A stretch of 64,000 bases of DNA from Martinezella dioscoreae (GTDB lineage: Bacteria > Pseudomonadota > Alphaproteobacteria > Rhizobiales > Rhizobiaceae). This document shows, piece after piece, positions 25,365-34,144 of this stretch (positions within the stretch are counted from its first letter, which is position 1; every line of letters begins with the position of its first letter). The stretch lies in contig NZ_BLAJ01000002.1 in NCBI RefSeq assembly GCF_009176305.1, positions 930,001 to 994,000 of the forward strand, read 5' to 3'. Both the position numbers and the translations under genes were made by a program. The notes below the pieces were generated by a model. The model was not told where the DNA came from, did not search any database, and saw only the letters and a list, made by a program, of their open reading frames with translations.

Positions 25365-26996
25365 ATGAGAAAAACGCATTCAAGCGCGAAAACCATCGGG
25401 CGAAGCAAGATCCGCATTGCCCTGGCATTTTCTTTTCTGACGATGATGGGCACTGTCGCAAATGCCGCATCCGATACGGCAAAGCCGGTCGATGGGGGCA
25501 TTCTCAACGTCGGATTGGCAACGGATGCCTCCATTATCGACCCGTCGATCACGGGCAACTCGGTTACGGCATTGATTACCCGCAATATCGTCGACTCGCT
25601 TGTCGGGCAGGCCGAAGACAACAAGTTCACGCCGTGGCTGGCAGAAAGCTGGGACATCAATGGCGACAATACCGTCTATACTTTCCGTCTGCGTCAGGGC
25701 GTGACATTCAGCGACGGCACTCCGCTCGATGCAGCCGCGGTCAAATACAATTTCGATCGCATTCTCGATCCGAAGACGACATCGAGCTACGCCAAGTCGC
25801 TGCTCGGACCGATCGACAAGATCGAGGCGCCGGATAGCCGTACGGTCGTGATCCGCTATCGCCAGTCCTTCGCGCCTTTGCTGCAGGGGTTGAGCCTTCC
25901 CTATCTCGGCATTCAATCATCGACCTATCTTCAGAAGGCCCAGAGCACGACGAATACGGTCATCGGATCGGGTCCTTACGTGCTCGACAATTTTACGAAG
26001 GGCAGCGGCAGCAAGCTGAGCCGCCGTGCGGATTACAATTGGGGTCCTGGCTATGCCGCGCATAAAGGGCCGGCCCATTTCGATCAGATCGTCTTCAAAT
26101 ATCTGCCGGAGGCTTCCGTGCGTCTCGGTGCGCTGGCAAGCGGTCAGTTGCAGGCGATCGACGCGGTGCCGCCGGCAAATTATCGCTCCGTTCAGGGTAA
26201 CGGCAAGCTGCAGGTGGTGACGCGGGAAAACCCGGGCGTCAACAGCGCCTATTTCCTGAACACCTCGAAGGGACCATTTCAGGACTTGAAGGTGCGGCAG
26301 GCTTTCCAGAGCGCCGTCAATGGACCGGCAGCGGTCAAGGCTGCCTTCTTCGGAGCCTTGAAGCCGGCCGACAATATCCTCGGCCCCTCGACGCTCTATT
26401 ATGACCACGATATTTCTAGCTCATGGGGCTTCGATCTGGCAAAGGCCAACCGGCTGCTTGACGAGGCGGGCTGGTCACAGAAGGACGCCGATGGTGTCCG
26501 CAAAAAAGATGGCGGCCGGCTGACCCTGCATTATGTCTACGACAGCACCTCGCTCGCCGCGACGGAAGTCACCTTGGCGCAGGCCGTTCAATATCAGGTG
26601 CGGCAGGCGGGTTTCGACTTGCAGCTCGATCCAGTCGATTCCGGTGACTGGACCGCTCGCGCCAATGCCAATGATTACGATCTCGTGTCCTTCTACTATG
26701 TGCGTGCGGAGCCCGATATCCTGCGCACGGTATTCCATTCGGCCTATATTCCTCCAGCCGGTCAGAATGCGTCTCGCGTCAAAAGCCTCGATGAAAAGCT
26801 GACGAAAGCGGTCGGGGCTTCCGATGCCGAGCGTAAGAAACTCTATGCCGAGATACAGAAGGAAGTGATCGAGCAGGCTTATGCCGTACCGCTTTTCGTA
26901 GCCGCCTATCAGCTCGGCGCCTCGAAGAGCCTGCATGGCATTTCCTGGGCCACCAATGCGAAGCCGAATTTCTACGATGCCTGGCTGGACCGCTAA
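25365..26996 (+). CDS. ABC transporter substrate-binding protein, peptide/nickel family 5
   Basis: 543 residues. A signal peptide (IRIALAFSFLTMMGTVANAA) precedes an SBP_bac_5 domain: DASIIDPSITGNSVTALITRNI, LAESWDINGDNTVYTFRLRQGVTFSDGTPLDAAAVK-type start, VIGSGPYVL and the C-terminal YAVPLFVAAYQLG. Members bind peptides, opines, nickel complexes, glutathione or other compounds; the ligand cannot be told. It starts a four-gene operon with two permeases and a fused ATPase. The shared upstream motif with an FMN reductase suggests a sulfur compound as a possibility. Confidence 0.9.
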   Translation: MRKTHSSAKTIGRSKIRIALAFSFLTMMGTVANAASDTAKPVDGGILNVGLATDASIIDPSITGNSVTALITRNIVDSLVGQAEDNKFTPWLAESWDINGDNTVYTFRLRQGVTFSDGTPLDAAAVKYNFDRILDPKTTSSYAKSLLGPIDKIEAPDSRTVVIRYRQSFAPLLQGLSLPYLGIQSSTYLQKAQSTTNTVIGSGPYVLDNFTKGSGSKLSRRADYNWGPGYAAHKGPAHFDQIVFKYLPEASVRLGALASGQLQAIDAVPPANYRSVQGNGKLQVVTRENPGVNSAYFLNTSKGPFQDLKVRQAFQSAVNGPAAVKAAFFGALKPADNILGPSTLYYDHDISSSWGFDLAKANRLLDEAGWSQKDADGVRKKDGGRLTLHYVYDSTSLAATEVTLAQAVQYQVRQAGFDLQLDPVDSGDWTARANANDYDLVSFYYVRAEPDILRTVFHSAYIPPAGQNASRVKSLDEKLTKAVGASDAERKKLYAEIQKEVIEQAYAVPLFVAAYQLGASKSLHGISWATNAKPNFYDAWLDR

Positions 26997-27927
26997 GCTC
27001 TTCCAAACCGCTGTGCGGCGGACCGGGGTGATCGTTGCCGTGCTTTGGGGCGCGGCAACGATTGCCTTTATCGCCGTAAAGCTCACTCCCGGCGATCCCG
27101 TCGCGATCCTGGCTGGCGGGGAGAACGTCGTCGATGAGGCAGAGCGGGCCGCACTGGTGCATCAATATGGCCTCGACCAGCCGCTTGCGCTGCAATATGC
27201 GCATTATATCGCCAAGGCCTTAAGTGGCGATTTCGGACAAAGCTACCAGTACAGGCAACCTGTTTCAGAGGTGATCTATGAGGCCGCGGGGCCGACATTG
27301 CAGCTCGCCGGCAGCGCGATCGTGCTTGCTCTCCTTCTGGCGATCAGCGTGGCCTTGGCAACCGCAGGCCGTCGCAAAAGCCTGACGCTGCTGTCCTCGG
27401 GAATAGAATTGATCCTTCTGAGCACGCCCGTCTATTGGATCGGCATTGTCCTATTGTCGGTCTTCAGCTTCAATCTCGAATGGTTTCCGGTCACAGGCAA
27501 TGATGGACCATCGGCGCTTGTGCTGCCCGCCATTGCCTTGAGCCTGCCGCTCGCCGCACTCTTGAGCCAGGTATTGCGCGACGGCCTGGAGGAGGCGCTG
27601 TCCCAGCCGTTTTCTCTGACCGTGCGGACACGCGGCGTCGGCGAGACGGTCCTGCGTGTCAGACATGGTTTGCGGCACGCCGCACTGGCGGCCTCGACCC
27701 TCACCGGCACGTTGCTTGCCAGCACCCTAGGCGGCTCGATCCTGACCGAGACGGTATTCGGCCGTTCGGGCATCGGGCAGATCACGCTTCAGGCGATCAA
27801 GACCCGCGACATGCCGTTGATCCTCGGTCTGGTGATGCTGTCTGCCCTTGTCTTCGTCATCGTCAATCTGCTGGTCGATGCTTTCTACCTTGTGATCGAT
27901 CCACGTCTAAGGAGGACAGGCCTTTGA
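26977..27927 (+). CDS. ABC transporter permease, DppB/GsiC type
   Basis: 316-residue inner-membrane permease with the N-terminal dipeptide-permease domain (VAVLWGAATIAFIAVKLTPGDPVAILAG), an extracytoplasmic loop, and the EAA-type coupling region (LTVRTRGVGETVLRVRHGLRHA). The ATG at 26977 lies 20 bp inside the end of the binding-protein gene; an ATG at 26935 would overlap further. It pairs with the DppC-type permease that follows, which it overlaps by 4 bp. Confidence 0.9.
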   Translation: MPGWTAKLFQTAVRRTGVIVAVLWGAATIAFIAVKLTPGDPVAILAGGENVVDEAERAALVHQYGLDQPLALQYAHYIAKALSGDFGQSYQYRQPVSEVIYEAAGPTLQLAGSAIVLALLLAISVALATAGRRKSLTLLSSGIELILLSTPVYWIGIVLLSVFSFNLEWFPVTGNDGPSALVLPAIALSLPLAALLSQVLRDGLEEALSQPFSLTVRTRGVGETVLRVRHGLRHAALAASTLTGTLLASTLGGSILTETVFGRSGIGQITLQAIKTRDMPLILGLVMLSALVFVIVNLLVDAFYLVIDPRLRRTGL

Positions 27928-28790
27928 GCGATGTCGTGCTAGCTGAAAGCGGGCAGCGCCGCATCACGCGCAGACGCCCCGTCTGGCTGTCTTTCGGACT
28001 GCTTGTTCCCTTCGCCTTTTTTGTGCTTCTTTGTGTAGCGGTCTGGGCGCCACAATGGCTCTCTGCTCTCGATCCCGAGGCAGTCGATCCGAATGCGATC
28101 CTCTTGCCGCCTGATGGGCAACACTGGTTTGGAACCGACGAACTGGGCCGGGATCTGTTTTCGCGCGTGGTTTACGGCACCTCGCAATCCCTGACCATCG
28201 GCATCGGTGCGACCCTGATTGCCAGTCTCGGCGGGATCGTGTTGGGGACGACGGCTGCACTGGCTCCAAGGCCGATCGCCCGGCTTTTGTTACGCATCAT
28301 CGATATTCTGCTTGCCTTTCCGGAAATGCTGCTTGCATTGCTGGTGATTGCCGTTCTCGGCCGCGGGCCAGCCAACACGCTCTTGGCGGTCGGGCTTGCC
28401 AGCATCGCCGGCTACGCGCGGCTGATCCGTTCGCAGGTACTTCACATTAAGCTGTCGGACTATGTCGAACATGCCGTGGCACTTGGCGAGCATCCGTGGA
28501 CGATCATCAGCCGGCATATCGTCCCCAACGCCATCCGGCCGCTTCTCATCCTCGCGACGATTGGTGTGGGCAGTTCGGTACTGTCCGCTTCGGCCTTGAG
28601 CTTCCTTGGTCTGGGCGTCGTGCCTCCGGCCGCCGAATGGGGTGCACTCCTCGCCAATGGCCGCAATTTTCTCGATATCGCGCCCTGGACCAGCCTGTTG
28701 CCGGCGACGGTGGTTGCGCTTTCCGTCATTTCGATCACGCTCCTGGGCCGCCGGCTGCAAACCCTCCTCGCAACGGGAGATCTGCGATGA
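27924..28790 (+). CDS. ABC transporter permease, DppC/GsiD type, TTG start
   Basis: 288-residue inner-membrane permease. Motifs include FGTDELGRDLFSRVVYGTSQSL (typical DppC entry), the EAA-loop LGEHPWTIISRHIVPNAIRPLL and SFLGLGVVPPAAEWGALL. The start codon is TTG at 27924, which overlaps the previous stop (TTGA) and is served by AGGAGG at 27910-27915. It overlaps the ATPase gene by 4 bp, so the operon is tightly coupled in translation. Confidence 0.92.
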   Translation: MSDVVLAESGQRRITRRRPVWLSFGLLVPFAFFVLLCVAVWAPQWLSALDPEAVDPNAILLPPDGQHWFGTDELGRDLFSRVVYGTSQSLTIGIGATLIASLGGIVLGTTAALAPRPIARLLLRIIDILLAFPEMLLALLVIAVLGRGPANTLLAVGLASIAGYARLIRSQVLHIKLSDYVEHAVALGEHPWTIISRHIVPNAIRPLLILATIGVGSSVLSASALSFLGLGVVPPAAEWGALLANGRNFLDIAPWTSLLPATVVALSVISITLLGRRLQTLLATGDLR

Positions 28791-30469
28791 ATATTCAGTC
28801 CGGCCTTCGAAACTTTCAGACCACCGCTTCCGAGCCGCCCCAGCTGCTTGCGGTCAAAGGGTTGAATGTGGCCTTTCAGACCCCGCAGGGCCGCGTGGAT
28901 GCGGTTCGCGACCTGTCGCTACAAATCGCGCCTGGCGAGATCCTCGCATTGGTCGGCGAATCCGGCTCCGGAAAGTCTGTAACGGCCCGGGCGATTGTCG
29001 GCCTCGCCGGATCGCGCTCCGTGGTAAAAGCCGACAGGATGGATCTGAGCGCGCATGATGGCCGGCCGCTCGACCTCCTTGATCTGTCGGAAAAAGCCTG
29101 GCGCCATGTGCGCGGCCGCGAAATCGGTTTCATTCTTCAGGATGCGCTCGTATCGCTCGATCCCCTGAGGACGGTCGGTCGCGAAATCGCCGAGCCCATC
29201 CTCACGCATCGACTGGCACCACCTTCACTCGTATCGCAACATGTCGTGGAATTGCTGGAACGTGTTGGTGTTCCCGAGCCGGATTTGCGGATGGGGCAAT
29301 ATGCGCATCAATTGTCCGGCGGATTGCGGCAAAGGGCATTGATTGCCTCCGCGCTTGCCGGCCAGCCGCGCTTGCTCGTCGCCGACGAACCGACGACAGC
29401 GCTGGATGTCAGCGTCCAGAAAAGAGTGCTCGCCATCTTCAAGGAACTGGCCGCTGCCGGCCATGGCATCCTCCTGATCACGCATGATCTCTCCGTTGCC
29501 GCCCAGCTTGCCGATCGGGTCGCGGTGATGCAAAAGGGCCGGCTGGTGGAAACGGGCCTGGCGCGCAGCATTCTGTCAGATCCACAGCATGACTATACCC
29601 GGCGGCTCCTGGCAGCCGTACCTACAGCGGTCAATCGCGGCCGCCGCCTCAGCGCAGCGAATACGCCCTTGCCGCTCCGGAAGCCCGTTTGCTCAGCCGA
29701 GAGTCTGCTGGAGATACGCAACGTATCGATGAGTTTCAGGCACGCGGATGGCAGTCTTCTGCGCGCCGTCAGGGACGTATCGCTTCATATCGGCAGCGGC
29801 GAAACGCTGGGTGTCGTCGGTGAATCCGGTTCGGGCAAGACCACGCTCGGCAAGATTGCGCTGGCGCTGCAGCGGCCGGATGCGGGGGAGGTGCTGTACG
29901 AAGGGCGACCGTGGAGCGCGCTTTCCGAACGCATTCGCCGCCCCCTCAGAGCCGGAATACAGACCATCAGCCAGGACCCGCTGAGCTCCTTCAACCCACG
30001 CTTCACCGTCGAGCGCATCATCGAGCAGCCTCTGCTGCTTCATGGCGGCCTCGGCAGATCGGAGCGCCGCGAGAAGATCATCGGTCTAATGGATCTGGTC
30101 GGGTTGCCGCCGGATTTGCTCGCCCGGAGGCCGACCGCGCTTTCAGGTGGCCAGCGCCAGCGCGTATCGATCGCCCAGGCTCTTGCGGCCGCGCCGAAGC
30201 TTCTGATTTGTGACGAGCCGGTTTCGGCACTCGACGTCACGACACAAGCCCAGGTTCTGGATCTATTGGTCGATCTGCAGGCAAGGCTCGGCCTGTCGAT
30301 GATGTTCATTTCGCATGATCTGGGGGTGATCCAGCATATCAGCCATCGGATCGTCGTCATGAAGCAAGGAGCGATCGTCGAGGCTGGATCTGTCGAAGAG
30401 GTCTTCCAGCGGCCTCGTCATGCCTATACGCGCGAACTTATTGCATCCGTGCCGAGGTTTTCGCGCTAA
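28787..30469 (+). CDS. Dual-domain peptide-type ABC ATPase (DppD-DppF fusion)
   Basis: 560 residues with two ABC modules. The first (about 20-265) has GESGSGKSV, LSGGLRQR and LLVADEPTTALDVS; the second (about 300-555) has GESGSGKTT, LSGGQRQR and LLICDEPVSALDVT. Both contain the oligopeptide-type extension near ...HDYTRRLLAAVP and ...HAYTRELIASVP. It supplies both ATPase sites for the permease pair upstream, as in GsiA. The ATG at 28787 overlaps the permease stop; the longer open frame upstream is not coding. It is the last gene of the operon. Confidence 0.93.
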   Translation: MNIQSGLRNFQTTASEPPQLLAVKGLNVAFQTPQGRVDAVRDLSLQIAPGEILALVGESGSGKSVTARAIVGLAGSRSVVKADRMDLSAHDGRPLDLLDLSEKAWRHVRGREIGFILQDALVSLDPLRTVGREIAEPILTHRLAPPSLVSQHVVELLERVGVPEPDLRMGQYAHQLSGGLRQRALIASALAGQPRLLVADEPTTALDVSVQKRVLAIFKELAAAGHGILLITHDLSVAAQLADRVAVMQKGRLVETGLARSILSDPQHDYTRRLLAAVPTAVNRGRRLSAANTPLPLRKPVCSAESLLEIRNVSMSFRHADGSLLRAVRDVSLHIGSGETLGVVGESGSGKTTLGKIALALQRPDAGEVLYEGRPWSALSERIRRPLRAGIQTISQDPLSSFNPRFTVERIIEQPLLLHGGLGRSERREKIIGLMDLVGLPPDLLARRPTALSGGQRQRVSIAQALAAAPKLLICDEPVSALDVTTQAQVLDLLVDLQARLGLSMMFISHDLGVIQHISHRIVVMKQGAIVEAGSVEEVFQRPRHAYTRELIASVPRFSR

Positions 30470-30495
30470 AAGGCCTGATCGTAACATGGTTGGCT

Positions 30496-30762
30496 TCATT
30501 CTTTACGTCTCCTTGCCGCCGGCAAAATAGCCGGTTCCGGCCTAATTACTGTCGGCGCGTTACCCTTGAGAAGCATCACGCTGTCAACCTGCTCGGTATC
30601 AGCTTCACAATATCTGCCAGAACGGACCTGAGCCGAGGCTGCTGACGTTGCCGCCGGGATGGTTGGCGACCAGCGTTTCGCCGGAAAAGCCGCTGCTGCT
30701 GATCCTGCTGTCACCAGGGCGGCGAGAGAGATTGTCAATGCAGTCTTTCTGGGAGCTGTCAT
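30496..30762 (-). CDS. Possible small exported protein, hypothetical
   Basis: 88 residues. The N-terminus (KTALTISLAALVTAGSAAAAF) looks like a signal peptide; the rest is basic and has no known motif. The only support is the signal-like start and a copy of the TATTTTTATAGACAAT-type motif on the same strand at 30923-30939. Another frame covers part of the same DNA (30605-30817). It may not be a real gene. Confidence 0.3.
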   Translation of the reverse strand: MTAPRKTALTISLAALVTAGSAAAAFPAKRWSPTIPAATSAASAQVRSGRYCEADTEQVDSVMLLKGNAPTVIRPEPAILPAARRRKE

Positions 30763-30829
30763 TCAAATGACCGCCGGCCAGCCTCGCTCCATTCGTGAGC
30801 GGCTTTTGCAATATCATTCAAACCTATTT

Positions 30830-31060
30830 TGTCTGTGATTTCTATTTTCAATATAAGTGAAATTGAAGTAACAATTAATAATACAAATTGAAAGAGATAT
30901 TTCTGAATCATAAATCCTATGTATAGTCTACAAAAATACCTTACTAAGGCTGACGAAGGTTATGGTGATTGAACGTGATGAAAGTGTAATTCTTATCGCT
31001 ACATAAATTCTATGATGCAATGGCATAAAATTAACGCTATTGTTATCGAGATAACCTCGG
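30830..31060. other. AT-rich intergenic segment
   Basis: This stretch is far richer in A and T than the rest of the window, with many A/T runs, and carries no gene. It lies in the 700-bp gap between the end of the ABC operon and the IalB-like gene. It probably contains promoter elements for the IalB-like gene and may bind a nucleoid or silencing protein. One match to the shared motif lies at 30923-30939 on the minus strand. Confidence 0.5.
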
Positions 31061-31198
31061 GTTTTGAGGGCCGAGGGGTAAGGTGGGGCGCATAATGTTG
31101 CGGGGAGCAGAGATGAATGGGATGGCGCTGTTCGCGCTCATAAGGCGTGCCGATAGGCGCTTGCCCATATTGGCAAGTCGACCAAGCGGAGGATTGTG

Positions 31199-31720
31199 AT
31201 GGCTGGCCGGACTACTATCGCCGCCGGTTCAGGCACATTGCAGGAGCGTTACGGCGACTGGACGCTTACCATCGTCAATCAGGGAACCGCCGATCAAGCG
31301 CGGCCACATTATGCGATTTCCTATACGCTGTATGATCTGCAGACAAACGCGCCAGTGCTTTCGATCGAACTTACTCCCGACGGCGGAAGCCTGAGGGGTA
31401 TATTGGCGTTGCCGCTGGGGCTGCATCTGCGGAGCGGGCGGTTGCCGCGGGGTGACGAAGCTGCTTTGGGTCTGGCTCAGCCGCTCGGTGCGGCTTCTTC
31501 GCGCGGCTGTCCGGTCGAGCTGAAGCTCGATGCAGCCATGATTGCCAACCTGCGGCGACGGCGTAGCATCCGCGTGATGCTGGCGGCGACCGATACGGGT
31601 CGTGATGTGAGCTACGTTATTTCGCTCAATGGATTTGCCGAGGCTCTCAGCCGGGCGCTCTCCATTGTCGATCCCTACGCCGCAAGAGCCCACATCAGGT
31701 CGGGCTTGACCCTTCAGTAG
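31199..31720 (+). CDS. Invasion-associated locus B (IalB)-like protein
   Basis: 173 residues resembling the IalB family: an entry YGDWTLTIVN, a central beta region with LALPLGLHLRSGRLPRGDEA, a GCPVELKLDAAMIANLRRR segment and a closing SLNGFAEALSRAL. IalB proteins are usually periplasmic and begin with a signal peptide and a CxxC-containing GDW entry; here there is no signal peptide and the first cysteine is missing. GGAGG at 31189-31193 serves GTG (31196) and ATG (31199), which are adjacent and in frame. The function of the family outside Bartonella is poorly known. Confidence 0.55.
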   Translation: MAGRTTIAAGSGTLQERYGDWTLTIVNQGTADQARPHYAISYTLYDLQTNAPVLSIELTPDGGSLRGILALPLGLHLRSGRLPRGDEAALGLAQPLGAASSRGCPVELKLDAAMIANLRRRRSIRVMLAATDTGRDVSYVISLNGFAEALSRALSIVDPYAARAHIRSGLTLQ

Positions 31721-31813
31721 CAGGTCGGATTTCGGCAGGGTTGCCGGTGCGATTGGCGGTGCCGCCAACCGCACGCATTTCCTTCGCTCCGGCAGTATGC
31801 TCGAATTCCGATG

Positions 31814-32698
31814 TCAAGTTTCCCGGCTAATGCTTGCAAGCAATGTCCGGCGCGCCTCGCTCAGATGTGCCGTGCAGGTCTGGCTAATTTTCCTTTGGTC
31901 CCTTGAGAGAATCGCATCGATATAAGCCAGATGCTGATAGACAGCCGCTTCGTTGCGAATGCGCTCGTCTTTCTTGTTCCATTGATAATGGTAGAAGAAA
32001 ATCAGTGAGATGACGTGGTAGAATTCGGTGACGAAGCGATTGCTGGAAGCACTGTTGATCAAGCGATGCAATTGCTCGTCAAGGAGCGAGAACCGGTGAT
32101 AATCGGTCTCGATCGTCTCCAGCAGCTTGAGATGCTCGGTGCGCAGTCTGCGCAGCGCGTTCCAGCTCGGGTCGCTGTCATCGAGTTCCGCAAAGCGCAT
32201 GACGGACCGCATTTCGAAAATTTCGCGGATATCGGAAAGCTCGTTGGCGAATTCCAGGGTCATGCCGCGGAAGACCCATTTGCCGCCGGCTTCGCGCTCC
32301 ATCAGGCCAAAATGCCGGAAGCTCTGCAGAAACTCGCGGATCGTCGTCGTCGACACGCCGAATTGCCGCGCGAGCTGAAGCGCATTGATCGCCTGGCCCG
32401 GACCGCTATCGGATTGGAGTATCCAGGTCAGGAAGGCGCGCTCGACGATCAATGTCGGCGGGATGGTCTCCGCTTCGGCATAGAGCTCGGATGGTTCTGC
32501 CTGCCGCAGCACTATCCTATCCTTGGATAGAAGGCCGTTCTCCATGGCGGCCGCCAGGCACTTGCGGACCGTCGTTCTGCTGGTGCCGAGGGTTCGGCCG
32601 ATCTCGCGTTCCGAGCCAAGAGGGTGGCCGTGACCGACCGATTGTACGTGGCGCAGGAACTCGTTGAACTGCCGTTTGAAGAGGTTTTCAGAACGCAT
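31814..32698 (-). CDS. GntR/FCD-family transcriptional regulator
   Basis: 294 residues. There appear to be two winged-helix segments: one at 25-60 (GSEREIGRTLGTSRTTVRKCLAAAMENGLL) and one at about 100-145 (LQLARQFGVSTTTIREFLQSFRHFGLM). An FCD-type helical effector domain follows (about 155-290; EIFEMRSVMRFAELDDSD, FSLLDEQLHRLINSAS). FCD domains bind sugar acids and related carboxylates. It is divergent from a permease fragment, an intact zinc dehydrogenase and a broken SDR gene, so it was probably the regulator of a sugar-acid locus that has partly decayed. Confidence 0.82.
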   Translation of the reverse strand: MRSENLFKRQFNEFLRHVQSVGHGHPLGSEREIGRTLGTSRTTVRKCLAAAMENGLLSKDRIVLRQAEPSELYAEAETIPPTLIVERAFLTWILQSDSGPGQAINALQLARQFGVSTTTIREFLQSFRHFGLMEREAGGKWVFRGMTLEFANELSDIREIFEMRSVMRFAELDDSDPSWNALRRLRTEHLKLLETIETDYHRFSLLDEQLHRLINSASSNRFVTEFYHVISLIFFYHYQWNKKDERIRNEAAVYQHLAYIDAILSRDQRKISQTCTAHLSEARRTLLASISRET

Positions 32699-32715
32699 GC
32701 CGATTTGGTTTCGTT

Positions 32716-32737
32716 GGTTTTTTAAACAAAAAATACC
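32716..32737. promoter_or_regulatory. Candidate operator of the FCD regulator
   Basis: An AT-rich imperfect inverted repeat with GGTTTTTT on the left and AAAAAATACC on the right, 18 bp upstream of the regulator's start and before the divergent permease fragment. Position and symmetry suggest autoregulation; there is no further support. Confidence 0.35.
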
Positions 32738-32852
32738 ACTTTAAATCGATCGCCTCAACCGTGTAGATTCCGCCTCAAGCTAAGGAGGATAGCTCGGGAA
32801 TGAGACCAGCATATCTCGTTGCTCACTGGCGCTGCCGGGAAGATGGCGTCGT

Positions 32853-33065
32853 ATGAGCTACACTTTTGATTTCGAGGGCCTGCTTCCCTATTGGTTTGCG
32901 GAAGGCGTCTGGCTGACGATTCGGCTTTCGGTGGCGGCAACTATCGTGGGGTTTGTGCTGGGCGCGTTCTGTGCGATCGCACGGACCAGCGGCTCGGCGA
33001 CGCTGAAGACGGTCGTCGGCGCCTATGGCGTCGACCTGCCGGCCGACATCGCTACCCTGAACTGA
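32853..33065 (+). pseudogene. Truncated amino-acid-type ABC permease (N-terminal fragment)
   Basis: The first ~58 residues match the start of HisM/GlnP-type permeases (LPYWFAEGVWLTIRLSVAAT, then IVGFVLGAFCAIAR). After VVGAY (about 33027) the sequence leaves the family and stops 13 codons later, where an intact protein would have another 150-170 residues. No continuation is seen in other frames downstream; the zinc dehydrogenase starts 65 bp later. It therefore looks like a deletion remnant, not a frameshift. Confidence 0.6.
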
Positions 33066-33130
33066 TCTGTTTCCAGCGAACCGGGTGCAAGCGCTCGGTT
33101 CACGCCCCCAAACCGGAAAGGTATCGTCAC

Positions 33131-34144
33131 GTGAAAGCCCTATTGATCGAAAGTGAAGGTGTCAGCCGTTTCACCGATGTCGCCCGCCCGCAGCTCGGAG
33201 AAGGCGATGTCCGTATCGCCGTCCGCCATGTCGGCATCTGCGGGAGTGATCTCAACACGTTTCGAGGCCTCAACCCGCTGGTGGAGCTGCCGCGCATCCC
33301 AGGGCACGAAATCGGTGGCGAGATCATCGAGACAGGGGCGGGCGTTTCGTCGGCCTATCAACCGGGACAGCGCGTCATCGTTCTTCCCTATACCAGTTGC
33401 GGTACTTGCTCTTCCTGTCGCAAGGGTCGCGTGAATGCTTGTCGCTACAACCGCACGCTTGGCGTGCAGCAGGATGGCGGGCTTGCCGAAGAGATCGTTC
33501 TTCCCGCGGAGAAGGTGATCCTGAACGACACGCTCGATCCTCGCTTTCTTGCTTTGGTCGAGCCGCTGTCGGTAGGCTTCCATGCGGTGGCGCGCGGCCG
33601 CGTTTCGTCGAGTGATCGCATCGTCGTGCTGGGCTGCGGCATGATTGGCATGGGCGTGGTCATCGGAGCCGTTGCGCGCGGAGCCGAGGTGATTGCCGTC
33701 GATCTCAGCCCGGAAAAGACCGCGCTGGCACAACGCTTCGGAGCGCGCCACACAATCGATGCCGGCACGGAAGATGTCGCTGCGCGCATTGTTGAACTGA
33801 CTGATGACCAGGGCGTCGATGTGGCCTTCGAGGCGGTCGGTCTTCCGGAAACCTTTCGTCAGGCGATCGATCTTGCCGGCTTTTGCGGGCGCGTCGTCTA
33901 TGTCGGCTACGCCAAGGCTCCCGTTACCTATCAGACACAAATGTTCAATCTCAAGGAGTTGGATATCATGGGCTCGCGCAACGCGGCCAGGTCCGATTTC
34001 GATGCGGTGATCGCTTATCTGGAGACGATCGGCGACCGCGCCGCCTCGCTCATTTCCAAGATCATACCCTTCGCCGAGGCCGAAGGTGCATTGCCCTTTT
34101 GGGACAAGAACCGTGACGTTTTGAAGGTCATTGTCGAAAGATGA
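33131..34144 (+). CDS. Zinc-dependent alcohol/polyol dehydrogenase (MDR family)
   Basis: 337 residues. The catalytic zinc site is shown by GICGSDLNTFRG and GHEIGGEI; the four structural-zinc cysteines are in CGTCSSCRKGRVNAC; the Rossmann motif is VVLGCGMIGMGVVIGA, with the NAD-specific Asp in VIAVDLSPEK. It resembles sorbitol, L-idonate and galactitol dehydrogenases. The start is a GTG at 33131 preceded by GGAAAGG; upstream frame extension crosses the permease fragment and is not used. It overlaps the broken SDR gene by 4 bp (ATGA), so both were once one operon. Confidence 0.87.
   Translation: MKALLIESEGVSRFTDVARPQLGEGDVRIAVRHVGICGSDLNTFRGLNPLVELPRIPGHEIGGEIIETGAGVSSAYQPGQRVIVLPYTSCGTCSSCRKGRVNACRYNRTLGVQQDGGLAEEIVLPAEKVILNDTLDPRFLALVEPLSVGFHAVARGRVSSSDRIVVLGCGMIGMGVVIGAVARGAEVIAVDLSPEKTALAQRFGARHTIDAGTEDVAARIVELTDDQGVDVAFEAVGLPETFRQAIDLAGFCGRVVYVGYAKAPVTYQTQMFNLKELDIMGSRNAARSDFDAVIAYLETIGDRAASLISKIIPFAEAEGALPFWDKNRDVLKVIVER

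Noticed and set aside
33078..33101. Hairpin GAACCG/CGGTTC between permease fragment and dehydrogenase.
   Set aside because: Only 6 bp with a 12-base loop and no U-run; too weak to call a terminator.
32891..33130. An N-terminal extension of the zinc dehydrogenase.
   Set aside because: The 80 codons overlap the permease fragment in another frame and lack family similarity; GTG at 33131 has a ribosome site and the family start.
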